A DNA stretch of 64,000 bases from an uncultured Streptomyces sp. (lineage in GTDB: Bacteria; Actinomycetota; Actinomycetes; Streptomycetales; Streptomycetaceae), in NCBI RefSeq assembly GCF_947488945.1, contig NZ_CANLBS010000001.1, positions 186,001 to 250,000 of the forward strand. The letters run 5' to 3'. Each line of letters starts with the position of its first letter. Positions within the stretch are counted from its first letter, which is position 1. The translations under genes were made by a program, and so were the position numbers. Shown here piece by piece: positions 26,985-37,308 of the stretch. The notes beneath the pieces were generated by a model that was not told the DNA's origin, made no database searches, and was given only the letters and a program-made list of their open reading frames with translations.

Positions 26985-27450
26985 CCCGCGAGCATAGGCG
27001 TCCTGGCGTGCCGCTTTCCCGTCTTCCGCGGACCGTGCGGGAACCCGTCGCGGACGGGCCGCCGGGGCGTGGGACGCATTCGTCGCGCCGGCCGGCCGGG
27101 GGCGGACGGGGCGCGCACCCGGCCCGATCCTCGCCGCAGCGCGGACCCCGGCACGCGTCCATCGCCCGACCCGCACCGCTCCTGCACCCCGCCTTCACGA
27201 AGACACGTTCCTCCGGTCGGTCGGACCGCCGCCCCCTCGCCTGCCGATCGAACAGAAGGGCCAAGCGGCACGGAACATGGGCACGCCCGTTCAAGCCAGC
27301 TGAAAGGCATCGTTACCGGCCACGCCAGAGATCACGGGGAGCGCACAGGGGAGTGCGGAAGAGGGCGCGCGGCGCACGCGAACGGATCAACCCGGACACC
27401 CCAAGGGTGGGTGCATTCACCAATGTTTGACAGGTTCTCAGCAGTTATGG
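26985..27450. other. Long intergenic region upstream of the lamin-tail gene
   Basis: Nothing coding is supportable here. GC falls towards 27430. A TTGACA at 27427-27432 has no -10 partner at the right distance. GGTG-CATT-CACC at 27410-27421 is a short palindrome. Confidence 0.5.
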
Positions 27451-27622
27451 ACGGATGCCTGCTACATCCGTAGGTGACGGAAATGTCCGAGCCGTGTAAC
27501 AGCGATCAGGGGCGACTTCCGGCCATCGTCGGCGGCGGCCAGAGTGTGTGCTCCCGGCAGCGAACGCCGGGAACGAACAACGCCCGGACACTGTGGTCCG
27601 GGCCCGTCCCGAGGGGTTCCTC
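27451..27622 (+). promoter_or_regulatory. Structured 5' leader of the lamin-tail protein gene
   Basis: Hairpins line up before the TTG start: ACGGATG/CATCCGT (27451-27457 with 27465-27471), CCCGGC/GCCGGG (27553-27558 with 27566-27571) and GCCCGGAC/GTCCGGGC (27582-27589 with 27596-27603). A small GAGG/CCTC hairpin (27611-27622) contains the ribosome site. CCGT/ACGG (27468-27480) competes with the first stem. This may be a riboswitch or a protein-controlled leader. No known riboswitch class is recognised. Confidence 0.45.
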
Positions 27623-28138
27623 TTGTCCCGTACCGCACGACGGTTCACCGCCACCGTTCTCGCCTCCGGCGCCCTGCTGGCCGCCGCCGCCCTGCCGGCC
27701 CAGGCCGACCACCGCGACCGCGACCACGGTCAGCCGTCCCACCGTTCCGCCGTCGTCCTCGGCAAGATCCAGTACGACAGCCCCGGCCGCGACAACCGCT
27801 CCAACCGCAGCCTCAACGACGAGTGGGTGACGGTCACCAACACCTCGCGCCGCACGGTGAACCTGCGCGGCTGGACGCTCACCGACGAGAGCCGCCGCAC
27901 CTACCGCTTCGACCTCCGCCTGGCGGGGCGCTCGTCCGTCCGCGTGCACACCGGTGTCGGCCGGGACAGCCGCACCGACGTCTTCCAGGACCGCCGGGAC
28001 TACGTCTGGGACGACCGGGACACCGCGACCCTGCGGGACGCCCGCGGCAAGAAGATCGACAGCAAGGCGTGGGGCCGCGGTCACCGCGACGGTCACCACG
28101 ACGGCGGGCACCACAGCGGCGGCGGCCCCCGCCGCTGA
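27623..28138 (+). CDS. Secreted lamin-tail domain (LTD) protein (171 aa)
   Basis: The start is TTG 27623, 6 bases after GAGGGG. The signal peptide SRTARRFTATVLASGALLAAAALPAQA ends near residue 28. The mature protein has a His/Asp/Arg-rich start and then one lamin-tail Ig-like beta-sandwich (VVLGKIQYDSPG, NDEWVTVTNTSRRTVNLRGWTLTDE, YRFD, DTATLRDARGK). It ends in a His/Gly-rich tail (GHRDGHHDGGHHSGG) that could bind metal ions. LTD domains are found in extracellular proteins as binding modules. It stands alone and faces the inositol operon. Confidence 0.85.
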   Translation: MSRTARRFTATVLASGALLAAAALPAQADHRDRDHGQPSHRSAVVLGKIQYDSPGRDNRSNRSLNDEWVTVTNTSRRTVNLRGWTLTDESRRTYRFDLRLAGRSSVRVHTGVGRDSRTDVFQDRRDYVWDDRDTATLRDARGKKIDSKAWGRGHRDGHHDGGHHSGGGPRR

Positions 28139-28246
28139 TCCCACGGCGCCCCGAGGCTCCGCCCTCCCCCGGCGGCGGAGCCTGACCGGCGGCCGGCACG
28201 AACGGCGCTCCGCGGCGGGTCCGGCCGCGGGGCGCCGTCGCGGTGT

Positions 28247-28281
28247 GCGCGCCCCGGACGGGGGTCCGGTCCGGGGCGCGC
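28247..28281. terminator. 13-bp bidirectional terminator hairpin
   Basis: GCGCGCCCCGGAC (28247-28259) pairs perfectly with 28269-28281 around a 9-base loop. It lies between the convergent lamin-tail and mmsA genes and ends 8 bases from the mmsA stop. Confidence 0.82.
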
Positions 28282-28288
28282 CGCGTCC

Positions 28289-29791
<1,503 letters not shown>

Positions 29792-29809
29792 GGCCTGCTC
29801 CTTCACGCT

Positions 29810-31783
29810 TCAGAGTCGGTGGCGCCTGGCCGCCCGCTGCCGTTCGTACTCCGCACGGGCTTCGGTCGCCGCCGGGCGGGTGGCGGTCTCGGCCACCGGA
29901 ACATCCCACCATGCCCGCACCGGGGGCGGCCCCGACACTGTGTCGGGCGTTTCGGGGTCCGGGTGGACACAAGGCGTGCCCTCTCCCCCGGCCGCCGGGT
30001 CCGGGGCGGCCGGGGCGGTCTCGACGTACACGCAGACCGGCTCGCTCGCGGCGCGGGCGTCGGCGAGCGCGGTCCGCAGTTCGCCGGCCGTGGCCGCGCG
30101 CAGCACCCGCATGCCGAGGGAGGCGGCGTTGGCCGCGAGGTCGACGGGCAGCGGGTCGCCGGTGAACACCCCGTCCGCGTCCCGGTAGCGGTAGGCGGTG
30201 CCGAACCCCTCCGCGCCGACCGCCGCGGACAGTCCGCCGATCGACGCGTAACCGTGGTTCTGCACCACGACCAGCTTCACCGGCAGCCGTTCCTGCACGG
30301 CGGTGACGATCTCGGTCGGGTTCATCAGGTAGGTGCCGTCGCCGACGAGCGCCCATACCGGACGCCCGGGGGCCGCGAGCTGGACGCCGATCGCGGCGGG
30401 GATCTCGTATCCCATGCAGGAGTAGCCGTACTCGACGTGGTACTGGTCGGGCGAGCGGGTCCGCCACCACCGGTGCAGGTCGCCGGGGAGCGAGCCGGCC
30501 GCGTTGACGAGGACGTCGTCCCCGGTCACCAGGGCGTCGAGCAGGCCGAGCACCTGGAGCTGGGTGGGCCGGACGTCCGGGTCCGGGACGGCGAACACCC
30601 GGTCGGTGAGCCGTTGTCCGGCCTCCTTCCACCGGGCGTACCCCTCGGCGTACGCGTCGGGCACCCGGTGGGGCGGCCCCCCGCCGGGCGGGGCGGCGAG
30701 CGCCGCGGTGAGCGCTTCGAGGCCGCTGCGGGCGTCGGCGACCAGGGTGAGCGCCGCCTGCTTGTGGGCGTCGAAGCCGGTGATGTTCAGGTTGAGGAAG
30801 CGGGTGTCCGGGTCGGCGAACAGGGTGCCGGAGGCGGTGGTGAAGTCGGTGTGGCGGGTGCCCACACCGATCACCAGATCGGCTTCTCGGGCCAGCGCGT
30901 CGGCGGCGTCCGTCCCGGTGTGGCCGACCCCTCCGACGTCGTTCGGATGGTCGTGGCGCAGCGAGCCCTTGCCGGCCTGGGTGGAGGCCACCGGGATGCC
31001 GGTGGCCTCCGCGAAGGCGGCCAGCGCCCGCTGCGCCCCGCTGTGCCGGACCCCGCCGCCGGCGATCAGGAGCGGGCGGCGGGCGGCGCGCACCGCCCGT
31101 GCGGCCAGGGCCAGTTCGTGCGGGTCGGGGGCGGGGCGGCGGACCGTCCAGATCCGGTCGGCGAAGAACTCCTCCGGCCAGTCGTACGCCTCCGCCTGCA
31201 CGTCCTGGGGCAGCGCGAGGGTCACCGCGCCGGTCTCGGCCGGGTCGGCGAGGGTCCGCATGGCCTGGAGGGCGGCCGGGACCAGGGCCTCCGGCCGGAC
31301 GATCCGGTCGAAGTACCGGGAGACCGGGCGCAGGCAGTCGTTGACGGAGACGTCGCCCGCGGTGGGCAGTTGGAGCTGTTGCAGCACCGGGTCGGCCGGG
31401 CGGGCCGCGAAGGTGTCGCCCGGAAGGAGGAGGACGGGCAGGTGGTTGACGGTGGCCAGGGCGGCGCCGGTGACCAGGTTGGTCGCGCCCGGTCCGATGG
31501 AGGTGGTCACGGCCTGTGCGGAGAGCCGGCCGCTCTGCCGGGCGTACCCGACGGCGGCGTGCACCATGGCCTGCTCGTTGCGGCCCTGGTGGAACGGCAT
31601 CCGGGGGCCGGTCTCCAGCAGCGCCTGCCCGATGCCCGCGACGTTGCCGTGGCCGAAGACGCCCCAGGTCGCGGCGATCAACCGTCGCCGCTCGCCGTCG
31701 CGTTCGGTGTACTGGGCGGCCAGGAAGGCGACGAGTGCCTGCGCGGTGGTCAGCCGCCTGGTCCGGGACGGGCGGGCGTTCAC
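29810..31783 (-). CDS. iolD: 3D-(3,5/4)-trihydroxycyclohexane-1,2-dione hydrolase (IolD)
   Basis: GTG start at 31783 with GGAGG 7 bases upstream; the product is 657 aa. It is a ThDP-dependent enzyme: an N-terminal Pyr domain (WGVFGHGNVAGIGQAL, FHQGRNEQAMVHAA with the activating Glu), a central domain, and a PP domain with GYEIPAAIGVQLA and the GDGTYLMNPTEI Mg/ThDP motif. It opens the ring of trihydroxycyclohexanedione to 5-deoxy-glucuronate in myo-inositol breakdown. It overlaps iolB by 4 bases (GTGA). The unusual C-terminal tail beyond residue 630 is basic (RAEYERQRAARRHRL). Confidence 0.95.
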   Translation of the reverse strand: MNARPSRTRRLTTAQALVAFLAAQYTERDGERRRLIAATWGVFGHGNVAGIGQALLETGPRMPFHQGRNEQAMVHAAVGYARQSGRLSAQAVTTSIGPGATNLVTGAALATVNHLPVLLLPGDTFAARPADPVLQQLQLPTAGDVSVNDCLRPVSRYFDRIVRPEALVPAALQAMRTLADPAETGAVTLALPQDVQAEAYDWPEEFFADRIWTVRRPAPDPHELALAARAVRAARRPLLIAGGGVRHSGAQRALAAFAEATGIPVASTQAGKGSLRHDHPNDVGGVGHTGTDAADALAREADLVIGVGTRHTDFTTASGTLFADPDTRFLNLNITGFDAHKQAALTLVADARSGLEALTAALAAPPGGGPPHRVPDAYAEGYARWKEAGQRLTDRVFAVPDPDVRPTQLQVLGLLDALVTGDDVLVNAAGSLPGDLHRWWRTRSPDQYHVEYGYSCMGYEIPAAIGVQLAAPGRPVWALVGDGTYLMNPTEIVTAVQERLPVKLVVVQNHGYASIGGLSAAVGAEGFGTAYRYRDADGVFTGDPLPVDLAANAASLGMRVLRAATAGELRTALADARAASEPVCVYVETAPAAPDPAAGGEGTPCVHPDPETPDTVSGPPPVRAWWDVPVAETATRPAATEARAEYERQRAARRHRL

Positions 31784-32739
31784 GGGCGTTCCTCCGGTAC
31801 GGGCGTCCCGGCCGGACCGCCTGCCTCGCGGGGGCGGACCGGGAGCCGGGGGTCGACGGGCTGTCCGGGCCAGGTGTCGCGGATCCAGGTGTGGTCGGGG
31901 TGGTCGCGGATCAGCCAGGCGCGTTCGCCGGGGCCCGCCATCACGTTGAGGTAGTAGAGGGTGCGGCCGGGCGGCGCGACGGACGGGCCGTGCCAGCCGT
32001 CGGGGACCAGGACCGTGTCACCGGTGCCGACCTCGGCCAGCAGGTCCGTCCCGCCGGGCCGTGAGGGCGACACCCGGTGGTGGCCGAGGCCGTTCCCCTC
32101 CACCTCGAAGTAGTAGATCTCCTCCAGCACCGACTCCGCGCCGGGGACGCTCTCGTCGTGCTTGTGCGGGGGATAGGAGGACCAGTTGCCGCCGGGGGTG
32201 AGGACTTCGACCGCGATCAGCCGGTCGCAGGGGAAGACGCCCGCCGCGGCGAAGTTGTGCACCTCCCGCGAGCAGACGCCGGAACCGCGCAGCTCCACGG
32301 GTACCTCCGGCGCGGGACCGTAGCGAGCGGGGAGTCGTCGCTCGCACTTCGCTCCTGCCAGGGCGAACCGGCCTCCCGCGCCGGAGGAGATCTGTGCGTG
32401 GGCGGCACGCGGCAGATAGGCGAAATCGGTGACACCGTCGAACACGCTTGCGCGGCCGTCCAGTTCAAAGATCTCACCCGCCACACGCACCGTACAGCCG
32501 CCGGTCAACGGAAGGACGATCCACTCGCACTCCCCGGTGTCCAGCGTGTGAACACCGCCCGGCTCCAGGTCGAGCACCCGGAGCGCGGACCGCTCCCAGC
32601 CGGCCCGCTCCGGATCGACCGCGACCGAGTACGGCCCCTCGGCGGCGGCGCCGTACGGCAGGTGGCAGCGGTGCACGGCGCGCCGCACGGGACCGGAGGG
32701 GGCGGGGGGCGGTGCGGCGGGGGCGTGATCGTCTCTCAT
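31780..32739 (-). CDS. iolB: 5-deoxy-glucuronate isomerase (IolB)
   Basis: The product is 319 aa from ATG 32739, with GGGGGAG just upstream. It is a bicupin. The second cupin carries PPHKHDESVPG...EEIYYFEVEG, giving the His/His/Glu metal set, and WHGPSVAPPGRTLYYLNVMAG closes the family signature. It converts 5-deoxy-glucuronate to 2-deoxy-5-keto-gluconate, the substrate of IolC. It overlaps iolC by 4 bases and iolD by 4 bases, so the three proteins are made in step. Confidence 0.95.
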   Translation of the reverse strand: MRDDHAPAAPPPAPSGPVRRAVHRCHLPYGAAAEGPYSVAVDPERAGWERSALRVLDLEPGGVHTLDTGECEWIVLPLTGGCTVRVAGEIFELDGRASVFDGVTDFAYLPRAAHAQISSGAGGRFALAGAKCERRLPARYGPAPEVPVELRGSGVCSREVHNFAAAGVFPCDRLIAVEVLTPGGNWSSYPPHKHDESVPGAESVLEEIYYFEVEGNGLGHHRVSPSRPGGTDLLAEVGTGDTVLVPDGWHGPSVAPPGRTLYYLNVMAGPGERAWLIRDHPDHTWIRDTWPGQPVDPRLPVRPREAGGPAGTPVPEERP

Positions 32740-33905
32740 GCGCTCCCCCTACCCGCCCGGCCGCGGCCCGCGCCCGGCGGCGACGGTTCCAGGGGCGTCG
32801 GATCCGCGGGTGTCGGGGCGGCGGGTGTCGGGTCCGGGGACGTCGGGTCCGGGCTGTCGGCTTCCCGGTACGCCGCTTCCGGGGGCACGGCATCCGGGGG
32901 CGCGGGCGTCACCTCGCCCGCCGCGAGGGCCCGGTCGATCTCGTGCGGGAACGGCATGGCGGAGGAGCAGGCGAGGCGGGAGGCGACGATCGCGCCGGCC
33001 GCGTTGGCGTACCGCATGATCCGGCCGACGTCCCAGTCGGCCAGCAGGCCGTGGCAGAGCGCCCCGCCGAAGGCGTCGCCCGCCCCGAGCCCGTTGACGA
33101 CCCGCACGGGCAGCGGGGGCACCTGGGCCGTACGGCCGTCCCGGTGCATCGCGAGCACCCCGTCGGGCCCCTGCTTCACCACCGCCAGCTCGACGCCCGC
33201 CGCCAGCAGGGCGCGGGCGGCGGCGTGCGGCTCGCGCTCCCCGGTGGCGACGGCGCACTCGGCCAGATTGCCCACCGCGACCGTGGCGTGCGCCAGCGCC
33301 TCGCGGTACCGGGCGGGGGCGTCGGAACCGTCCGGTCCGTCCCCCTTCTCCCAGAACATCGGGCGCCAGTCGAGGTCGAAGACGGTCACCGGTCGCGGAC
33401 CGCCCCCGTCTTCCGCTCCGGCACCGCGGGCGCGGAGCGCGGTGAGGGTGGCGGTGCGGCTCGGTTCGTCGCAGAGGCCGGTGCCGGTGAACCAGAAGAT
33501 GCGGGCGGCCCGGATCGCGTCGAGGTCGAGCTCCTCGGGCCGGATCTCCAGGTCGGGCGCCTTGGGGAAGCGGTAGAAGTACAGCGGGAAGTCGTCGGGT
33601 GGGAACATCTCGCAGAAGGTGACCGGCGTGGGCCACGGCTCGACCTCGGTCGCCCACTGGTCCCCGACACCGAACCTGCGCAGTTCGCTGCGCAGGTAGT
33701 CGCCGAAGGCGTCCCGGCCGGTCCGGGTGATCACGGCGGTGCGCCGGCCCAGACGGGCGCCGGCGACGGCGACGTTGGCCGGCGACCCGCCGAGGAACTT
33801 GCCGAACGTCTCGGCCTCCGCGAGCGGCACCCCGGTCCGCAGTGGATAGAGGTCCACCCCGATGCGTCCCATGGTGATCACGTCGTACGGCTCGGGCTCC
33901 GGCAT
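32736..33905 (-). CDS. iolC: 5-dehydro-2-deoxygluconokinase (IolC)
   Basis: A PfkB-family sugar kinase of 389 aa. The N-terminal motif is GGSPANVAVAGARLG, the C-terminal catalytic motif is NGLGAGDAFGGALCHG with the base Asp, and MFPPDDFPLYFYRFPKAPD is the lid/substrate segment typical of IolC. It phosphorylates 2-deoxy-5-keto-gluconate with ATP. After residue 345 comes a Pro/Asp/Thr repeat tail (PDPTSPDPTPAAPTPADPTP type) that the family normally lacks and is probably disordered. It is the first gene of the leftward iol operon; the promoter should lie in the 33.9-34.1 kb divergent region. Confidence 0.93.
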   Translation of the reverse strand: MPEPEPYDVITMGRIGVDLYPLRTGVPLAEAETFGKFLGGSPANVAVAGARLGRRTAVITRTGRDAFGDYLRSELRRFGVGDQWATEVEPWPTPVTFCEMFPPDDFPLYFYRFPKAPDLEIRPEELDLDAIRAARIFWFTGTGLCDEPSRTATLTALRARGAGAEDGGGPRPVTVFDLDWRPMFWEKGDGPDGSDAPARYREALAHATVAVGNLAECAVATGEREPHAAARALLAAGVELAVVKQGPDGVLAMHRDGRTAQVPPLPVRVVNGLGAGDAFGGALCHGLLADWDVGRIMRYANAAGAIVASRLACSSAMPFPHEIDRALAAGEVTPAPPDAVPPEAAYREADSPDPTSPDPTPAAPTPADPTPLEPSPPGAGRGRAGRGSA

Positions 33906-34121
33906 CCGCTTCCCTCCGGTCGGTCTGCTGCTGGTCGGTCCGTCCCGTGTCTCTCCGGTCCCTTCCAGCCTGGCCCAGAACAGCGTGGATCACCCCTCGC
34001 CGGACCGTGTGCCTCTCCCCGCGTCCACCGTCCGCAGGGATCGCGGGCGCCTCCGGGCGCACCGCACACGTGCCGGGACGGGACCTTGACACCTCGGGAA
34101 ACGGACCGGAGGGTGGCCGAT

Positions 34122-35051
34122 ATGACCCGTTCCGAGACTTCTCCGGCTCGCATCCGCATCGGCTCGGCGCCCGACTCCTGGGGGGTGTGGTTCCCCGACG
34201 ATCCCCGCCAAGTGCCCTGGGAGCGCTTCCTGGACGAGGTGGCGGAGGCGGGCTACGAGTGGATCGAACTCGGCCCGTACGGTTATCTGCCGACCGATCC
34301 GGTCCGGCTGTCCGAGGAGACCGGGCGCCGGGGGCTGAAGGTGTCGGCCGGCACCGTCTTCACCGGGCTGCACCACGGGCCGGAGGTCTGGGAGCGGACC
34401 TGGTCCCACGTCTCCGCCATCGCGGCCCTCACCCGGGACATGGGCGCCGAACACCTCGTGGTGATCCCCTCCTTCTGGCGCGACGACAAGACGGGCGAGG
34501 TCCTGGAGGACCGCACCCTCACCACCGCGCAGTGGCGCCACCTCACCACCCAGACCGAGCGGCTCGCCCACGAGGTGCGCGAGCGTTACGGGTTGCGGAT
34601 CGCCGTGCACCCCCACGCGGACACCCACGTGGACGGGGAGGAGAACGTCGCCCGGTTCCTCGACGCGACCGATCCCGACCTGGTCCGGCTCTGTCTGGAC
34701 ACCGGGCACTACGCCTACTGCGGCGGGGACAGCGTGAAGCTGATCGAGACCTACGGGGAGCGGATCGGCTACCTCCACCTCAAGCAGGTGGACCCCGAGG
34801 TGCTCGCCGGGGTCATCGCCGAGGAGGTCCCGTTCGGTCCCGCCGTGGCGCGCGGGGTGATGTGCGAACCGCCCGGCGGGGTACCGGACCTGGAGCCGGT
34901 GCTGGCGGCGGCCCGCGCACTGGACACCGACCTGTTCGCCATCGTCGAGCAGGACATGTACCCCTGTGATCCGGACGCCCCGCTGCCCGTCGCCCGGCGC
35001 ACCCGCCAGTACCTGCGCTCCTGCGGCCCGGCGCGAACGGCAGCCGGCTGA
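34122..35051 (+). CDS. IolE-like inosose dehydratase / sugar phosphate isomerase-epimerase (309 aa)
   Basis: ATG 34122 follows GGAGGG by 8 bases. It is a TIM barrel of the AP-endonuclease-2 class: GSAPDSWGVWFPDDPRQVPWERFLDEV is the classic IolE opening, followed by metal-binding positions in VHPHADTHVD, LCLDTGHYAYCGGD, YLHLKQVD and IVEQDM. In IolE these bind Mn/Co and dehydrate 2-keto-myo-inositol to the trihydroxycyclohexanedione used by IolD. It is divergent from iolC with 216 bases between, which suits a shared regulator. An alternative is an isomerase making another inosose entry; the dehydratase call is favoured by context. Confidence 0.85.
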   Translation: MTRSETSPARIRIGSAPDSWGVWFPDDPRQVPWERFLDEVAEAGYEWIELGPYGYLPTDPVRLSEETGRRGLKVSAGTVFTGLHHGPEVWERTWSHVSAIAALTRDMGAEHLVVIPSFWRDDKTGEVLEDRTLTTAQWRHLTTQTERLAHEVRERYGLRIAVHPHADTHVDGEENVARFLDATDPDLVRLCLDTGHYAYCGGDSVKLIETYGERIGYLHLKQVDPEVLAGVIAEEVPFGPAVARGVMCEPPGGVPDLEPVLAAARALDTDLFAIVEQDMYPCDPDAPLPVARRTRQYLRSCGPARTAAG

Positions 35052-35384
35052 ACCGTGCGCCGCAGGCGGTCCCCGTCCGGCGGTGCGTACGAGCTCCAGC
35101 AGCACTACGGCCGCGCCCGTCCGTGGAGGAGTTCGTGCCGTCACGGCCAAAACCGCACCGGCCGCCCCTTCTCCCCCTTGCGTCACGGAGGTCACCTCTT
35201 CGTCACCTTTGTCTCCGTTATGCAGGTCTTTCGTCACAGCCTCACCACAGCCACTCCCCGCACACCGGTCCCGCTCGTTCCACGGATCACGAGCTGAGTG
35301 ATCGTCAGCACCCGCGGACGCGACCCCCGACGGCGGCCCCCACCGCCTGCGCGGCGCGGGGAGACGCGCAGAGAGGTGACACCG
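35052..35384. other. Intergenic region before the small HTH gene
   Basis: These 333 bases hold no supportable gene. The part from 35180 to 35290 is less GC-rich than its surroundings (GTCACCTTTGTCTCC, ATGCAGGTCTTTCGTCAC) and probably carries the promoter of the HTH gene. No hairpin was found. Confidence 0.45.
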
Positions 35385-35576
35385 ATGACGGACAAGACGC
35401 TGTGGTCGTACCAGGACATCGCGGCGCACATCCGGGTCCAGCGGGACACGGTCCGCTCCTACCGCAAGAACGGCCTCCTCCCTCCGCCCGACCACAGGGA
35501 GGACGGGAAGCCTTACTGGTACGCGGAGACGGTACGGGCCTGGGTCGCGGCCCGGCCCGGCAACCGGGGGCGCTGA
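35385..35576 (+). CDS. Small winged-helix DNA-binding protein (63 aa), AlpA/BldC/MerR-like
   Basis: ATG 35385 is preceded by AGAGGTGA. Almost the whole protein is one MerR-type HTH: WSYQDIAAHIRVQRDTVRSYRKNGLLPPPDHREDGKPYWYAETVRAWVA. The pattern is like BldC and phage excisionases, with a recognition helix (VQRDTVRSYRKNG) and a wing (DGKPYWY). It has no effector domain. It may regulate the neighbouring inositol or alcohol dehydrogenase genes, or be a remnant of an integrated element; no integrase is nearby. Confidence 0.8.
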   Translation: MTDKTLWSYQDIAAHIRVQRDTVRSYRKNGLLPPPDHREDGKPYWYAETVRAWVAARPGNRGR

Positions 35577-35583
35577 CCGGCCC

Positions 35584-36633
35584 TCACTCCCGCTGCGGTT
35601 CGACGATCGTCACCCCGGCCCCCGGCCGCGCTCCCATTCCGGCGAGCGCGGCCGGGGCGGCGGAGAGCGGCAGGGTCTCGGTCACCAGCAGGTCCGGGCG
35701 CAGGAGGCCGGTGCGGACCATGTCCATCATCGGCGGGTAGGCGTGGGCAGCCATGCCGTGGCTACCGAGGATCTCCAGTTCCAGCGCGACGACGCGCGCC
35801 ATCGGCACGGCCGGGTCGCCGGACACCTCGGGGAGCAAGCCGATCTGCACGTGCCTGCCGCGACGGCGCAGGCCGCGCACCGAAGCGGCACAGGTCGCCG
35901 GGGAGCCCAGCGCGTCCAGCGAGAGGTGCGCGCCGCCGCCGGTCAGCTCGCGCACCGCGCCGTCCGCTCCGGCCGGGTGCTGCGAGGCGTCCACGCAGGC
36001 GGCGGCGCCGAACGTCCGCGCCAGTTCCAGCGCCCGTGGCGACACGTCCACGGCCACCACCCGCGCACCGCAGGCCACCGCGATCATGACGGCGGACAGC
36101 CCCACCCCGCCGCAGCCGTGGACGGCGACCCACTCCCCCGGCGCGACCCTGCCCTGTCCGACGACGGCCCGGAAGGCGGTGGCGAACCGGCAGCCCAGGC
36201 CGGCCGCCGTGGCGAAGGACGTCTCCTGCGGTACCTCCACCAGGTTGACGTCCGCGTTCTCCAGGGCGACGTACTGCGCGAAGGAGCCCCAGTGGGTGAA
36301 ACCGGGCTGGGTCTGACGCTCGCAGACCTGCTGCTGACCCGCCGCGCACGCGTCGCACCGGCCGCAGGCGCAGACGAAGGGCACGGTCACCCGGTCTCCG
36401 GGGCGCCGGCGCCCCACCCCCGCCCCCACCGACTCGACCACTCCGGCCAGTTCGTGGCCGGGCACGTGCGGGAGGGAGATGCCGGGGTCGTGGCCCATCC
36501 AGCCGTGCCAGTCGCTGCGGCAGAGTCCGGTGGCCTCGACCCTCACCACCGCCCCGCCGGGGGCGGCCACCGGATCGGGCACCTCCCGCACCTCGGGATC
36601 CCGGCCGAACCCCTCGAACACCACGGCACGCAT
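35584..36633 (-). CDS. Zinc-dependent alcohol dehydrogenase (349 aa)
   Basis: ATG 36633 follows AGGGGAAG. It is a medium-chain dehydrogenase with catalytic zinc ligands in GLCRSDWHG and PGHELAG and a full four-cysteine structural zinc site ([17 protein letters not shown]). The Rossmann motif is [15 protein letters not shown], followed by an acidic Asp ([10 protein letters not shown]) pointing to NAD. It should oxidise a small alcohol or polyol. It sits next to the inositol genes but is not in their operon, and it ends 7 bases from the stop of the small HTH gene, facing it. Confidence 0.9.
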   Translation of the reverse strand: MRAVVFEGFGRDPEVREVPDPVAAPGGAVVRVEATGLCRSDWHGWMGHDPGISLPHVPGHELAGVVESVGAGVGRRRPGDRVTVPFVCACGRCDACAAGQQQVCERQTQPGFTHWGSFAQYVALENADVNLVEVPQETSFATAAGLGCRFATAFRAVVGQGRVAPGEWVAVHGCGGVGLSAVMIAVACGARVVAVDVSPRALELARTFGAAACVDASQHPAGADGAVRELTGGGAHLSLDALGSPATCAASVRGLRRRGRHVQIGLLPEVSGDPAVPMARVVALELEILGSHGMAAHAYPPMMDMVRTGLLRPDLLVTETLPLSAAPAALAGMGARPGAGVTIVEPQRE

Positions 36634-36802
36634 CCGCTTCCCCTTCCGTCCGCACCGGTCCGGGAGACCCCGCGCCGGGGACCGGCCGGCCCGGCCCGGC
36701 GATCCCGCCCCAGTCTCGCCGTCGCCCCGGTCCCGCCGGCGACCGGGTGCGGGGCCGGGATGCGGAGGGACAGGTTCCGGCCACCGGACGGAACTCGCCT
36801 CC

Positions 36803-36819
36803 ATACCCCCTAGGGGTAT
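36803..36819. promoter_or_regulatory. CsoR-type copper operator upstream of copZ
   Basis: ATACCCCCTAGGGGTAT is a 7-3-7 inverted repeat, the typical G-tract operator of CsoR-family copper repressors. A TATAGT hexamer (36817-36822) overlaps its right end as a possible -10. CsoR would release the site on binding Cu(I). No csoR gene is in the window. Confidence 0.85.
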
Positions 36820-36911
36820 AGTGTGGAGAAAGGCGAGGGCCAGGAGGCCGCCGGGCGACCGGTGCGGGCCGCGCCGCACACTCACGTACGCCTGTCGAAG
36901 AGGAGAACGTC

Positions 36912-37208
36912 ATGACCGCCGAGACCGAGACCCCCCGCGCCGCCGGTTCCTGCTGCTCGACGGACGACGCCGTCGCGGCGGAGGCCCGGACCGGCGCCGT
37001 CACCACGGTGTACGAGGTCAAGGGCATGAGCTGCGGCCACTGCGAGGGCGCGGTCTCCGAGGAGATCTCCGGCATCGAGGGTGTCACCTCGGTGCAGGCC
37101 ACGGCCTCCACCGGCCGCGTGACGGTCGTCTCGGAGGCAGAACCTGCGGACGAGGCGGTGCGCGCGGCCGTGGACGAGGCGGGCTTCGAGCTCGTCGGCC
37201 GGGCCTGA
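36912..37208 (+). CDS. copZ: Copper chaperone CopZ (HMA domain, 98 aa)
   Basis: ATG 36912 follows AGAGGAGA. Residues 30-95 form one heavy-metal-associated domain with the Cu(I) ligands in GMSCGHC. The first 28 residues are an extra N-terminal extension with a CC pair (GSCCSTDD) that could also bind metal. It carries Cu(I) in the cytoplasm to the ATPase encoded 100 bases downstream. Transcription is probably controlled by the CsoR-type operator 90 bases upstream. Confidence 0.93.
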   Translation: MTAETETPRAAGSCCSTDDAVAAEARTGAVTTVYEVKGMSCGHCEGAVSEEISGIEGVTSVQATASTGRVTVVSEAEPADEAVRAAVDEAGFELVGRA

Positions 37209-37308
37209 GCGGGTCCGGCGCCGGCCCACCCCCTGTCCCCCCTCGGGCCGCGTCCCGCCGGTGCCCGGCGGCGACGACGGCCCGACCCGTTTCCCCTGGA
37301 GTACGGAC

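Noticed and set aside
27427..27450. TTGACA -35-like hexamer before the lamin-tail gene
   Set aside because: The nearest -10-like TATGGA is only 13 bases away; no proper promoter.
34086..34124. TTGACA before the IolE-like gene
   Set aside because: Seventeen bases on lies the ribosome site, with no -10 hexamer.
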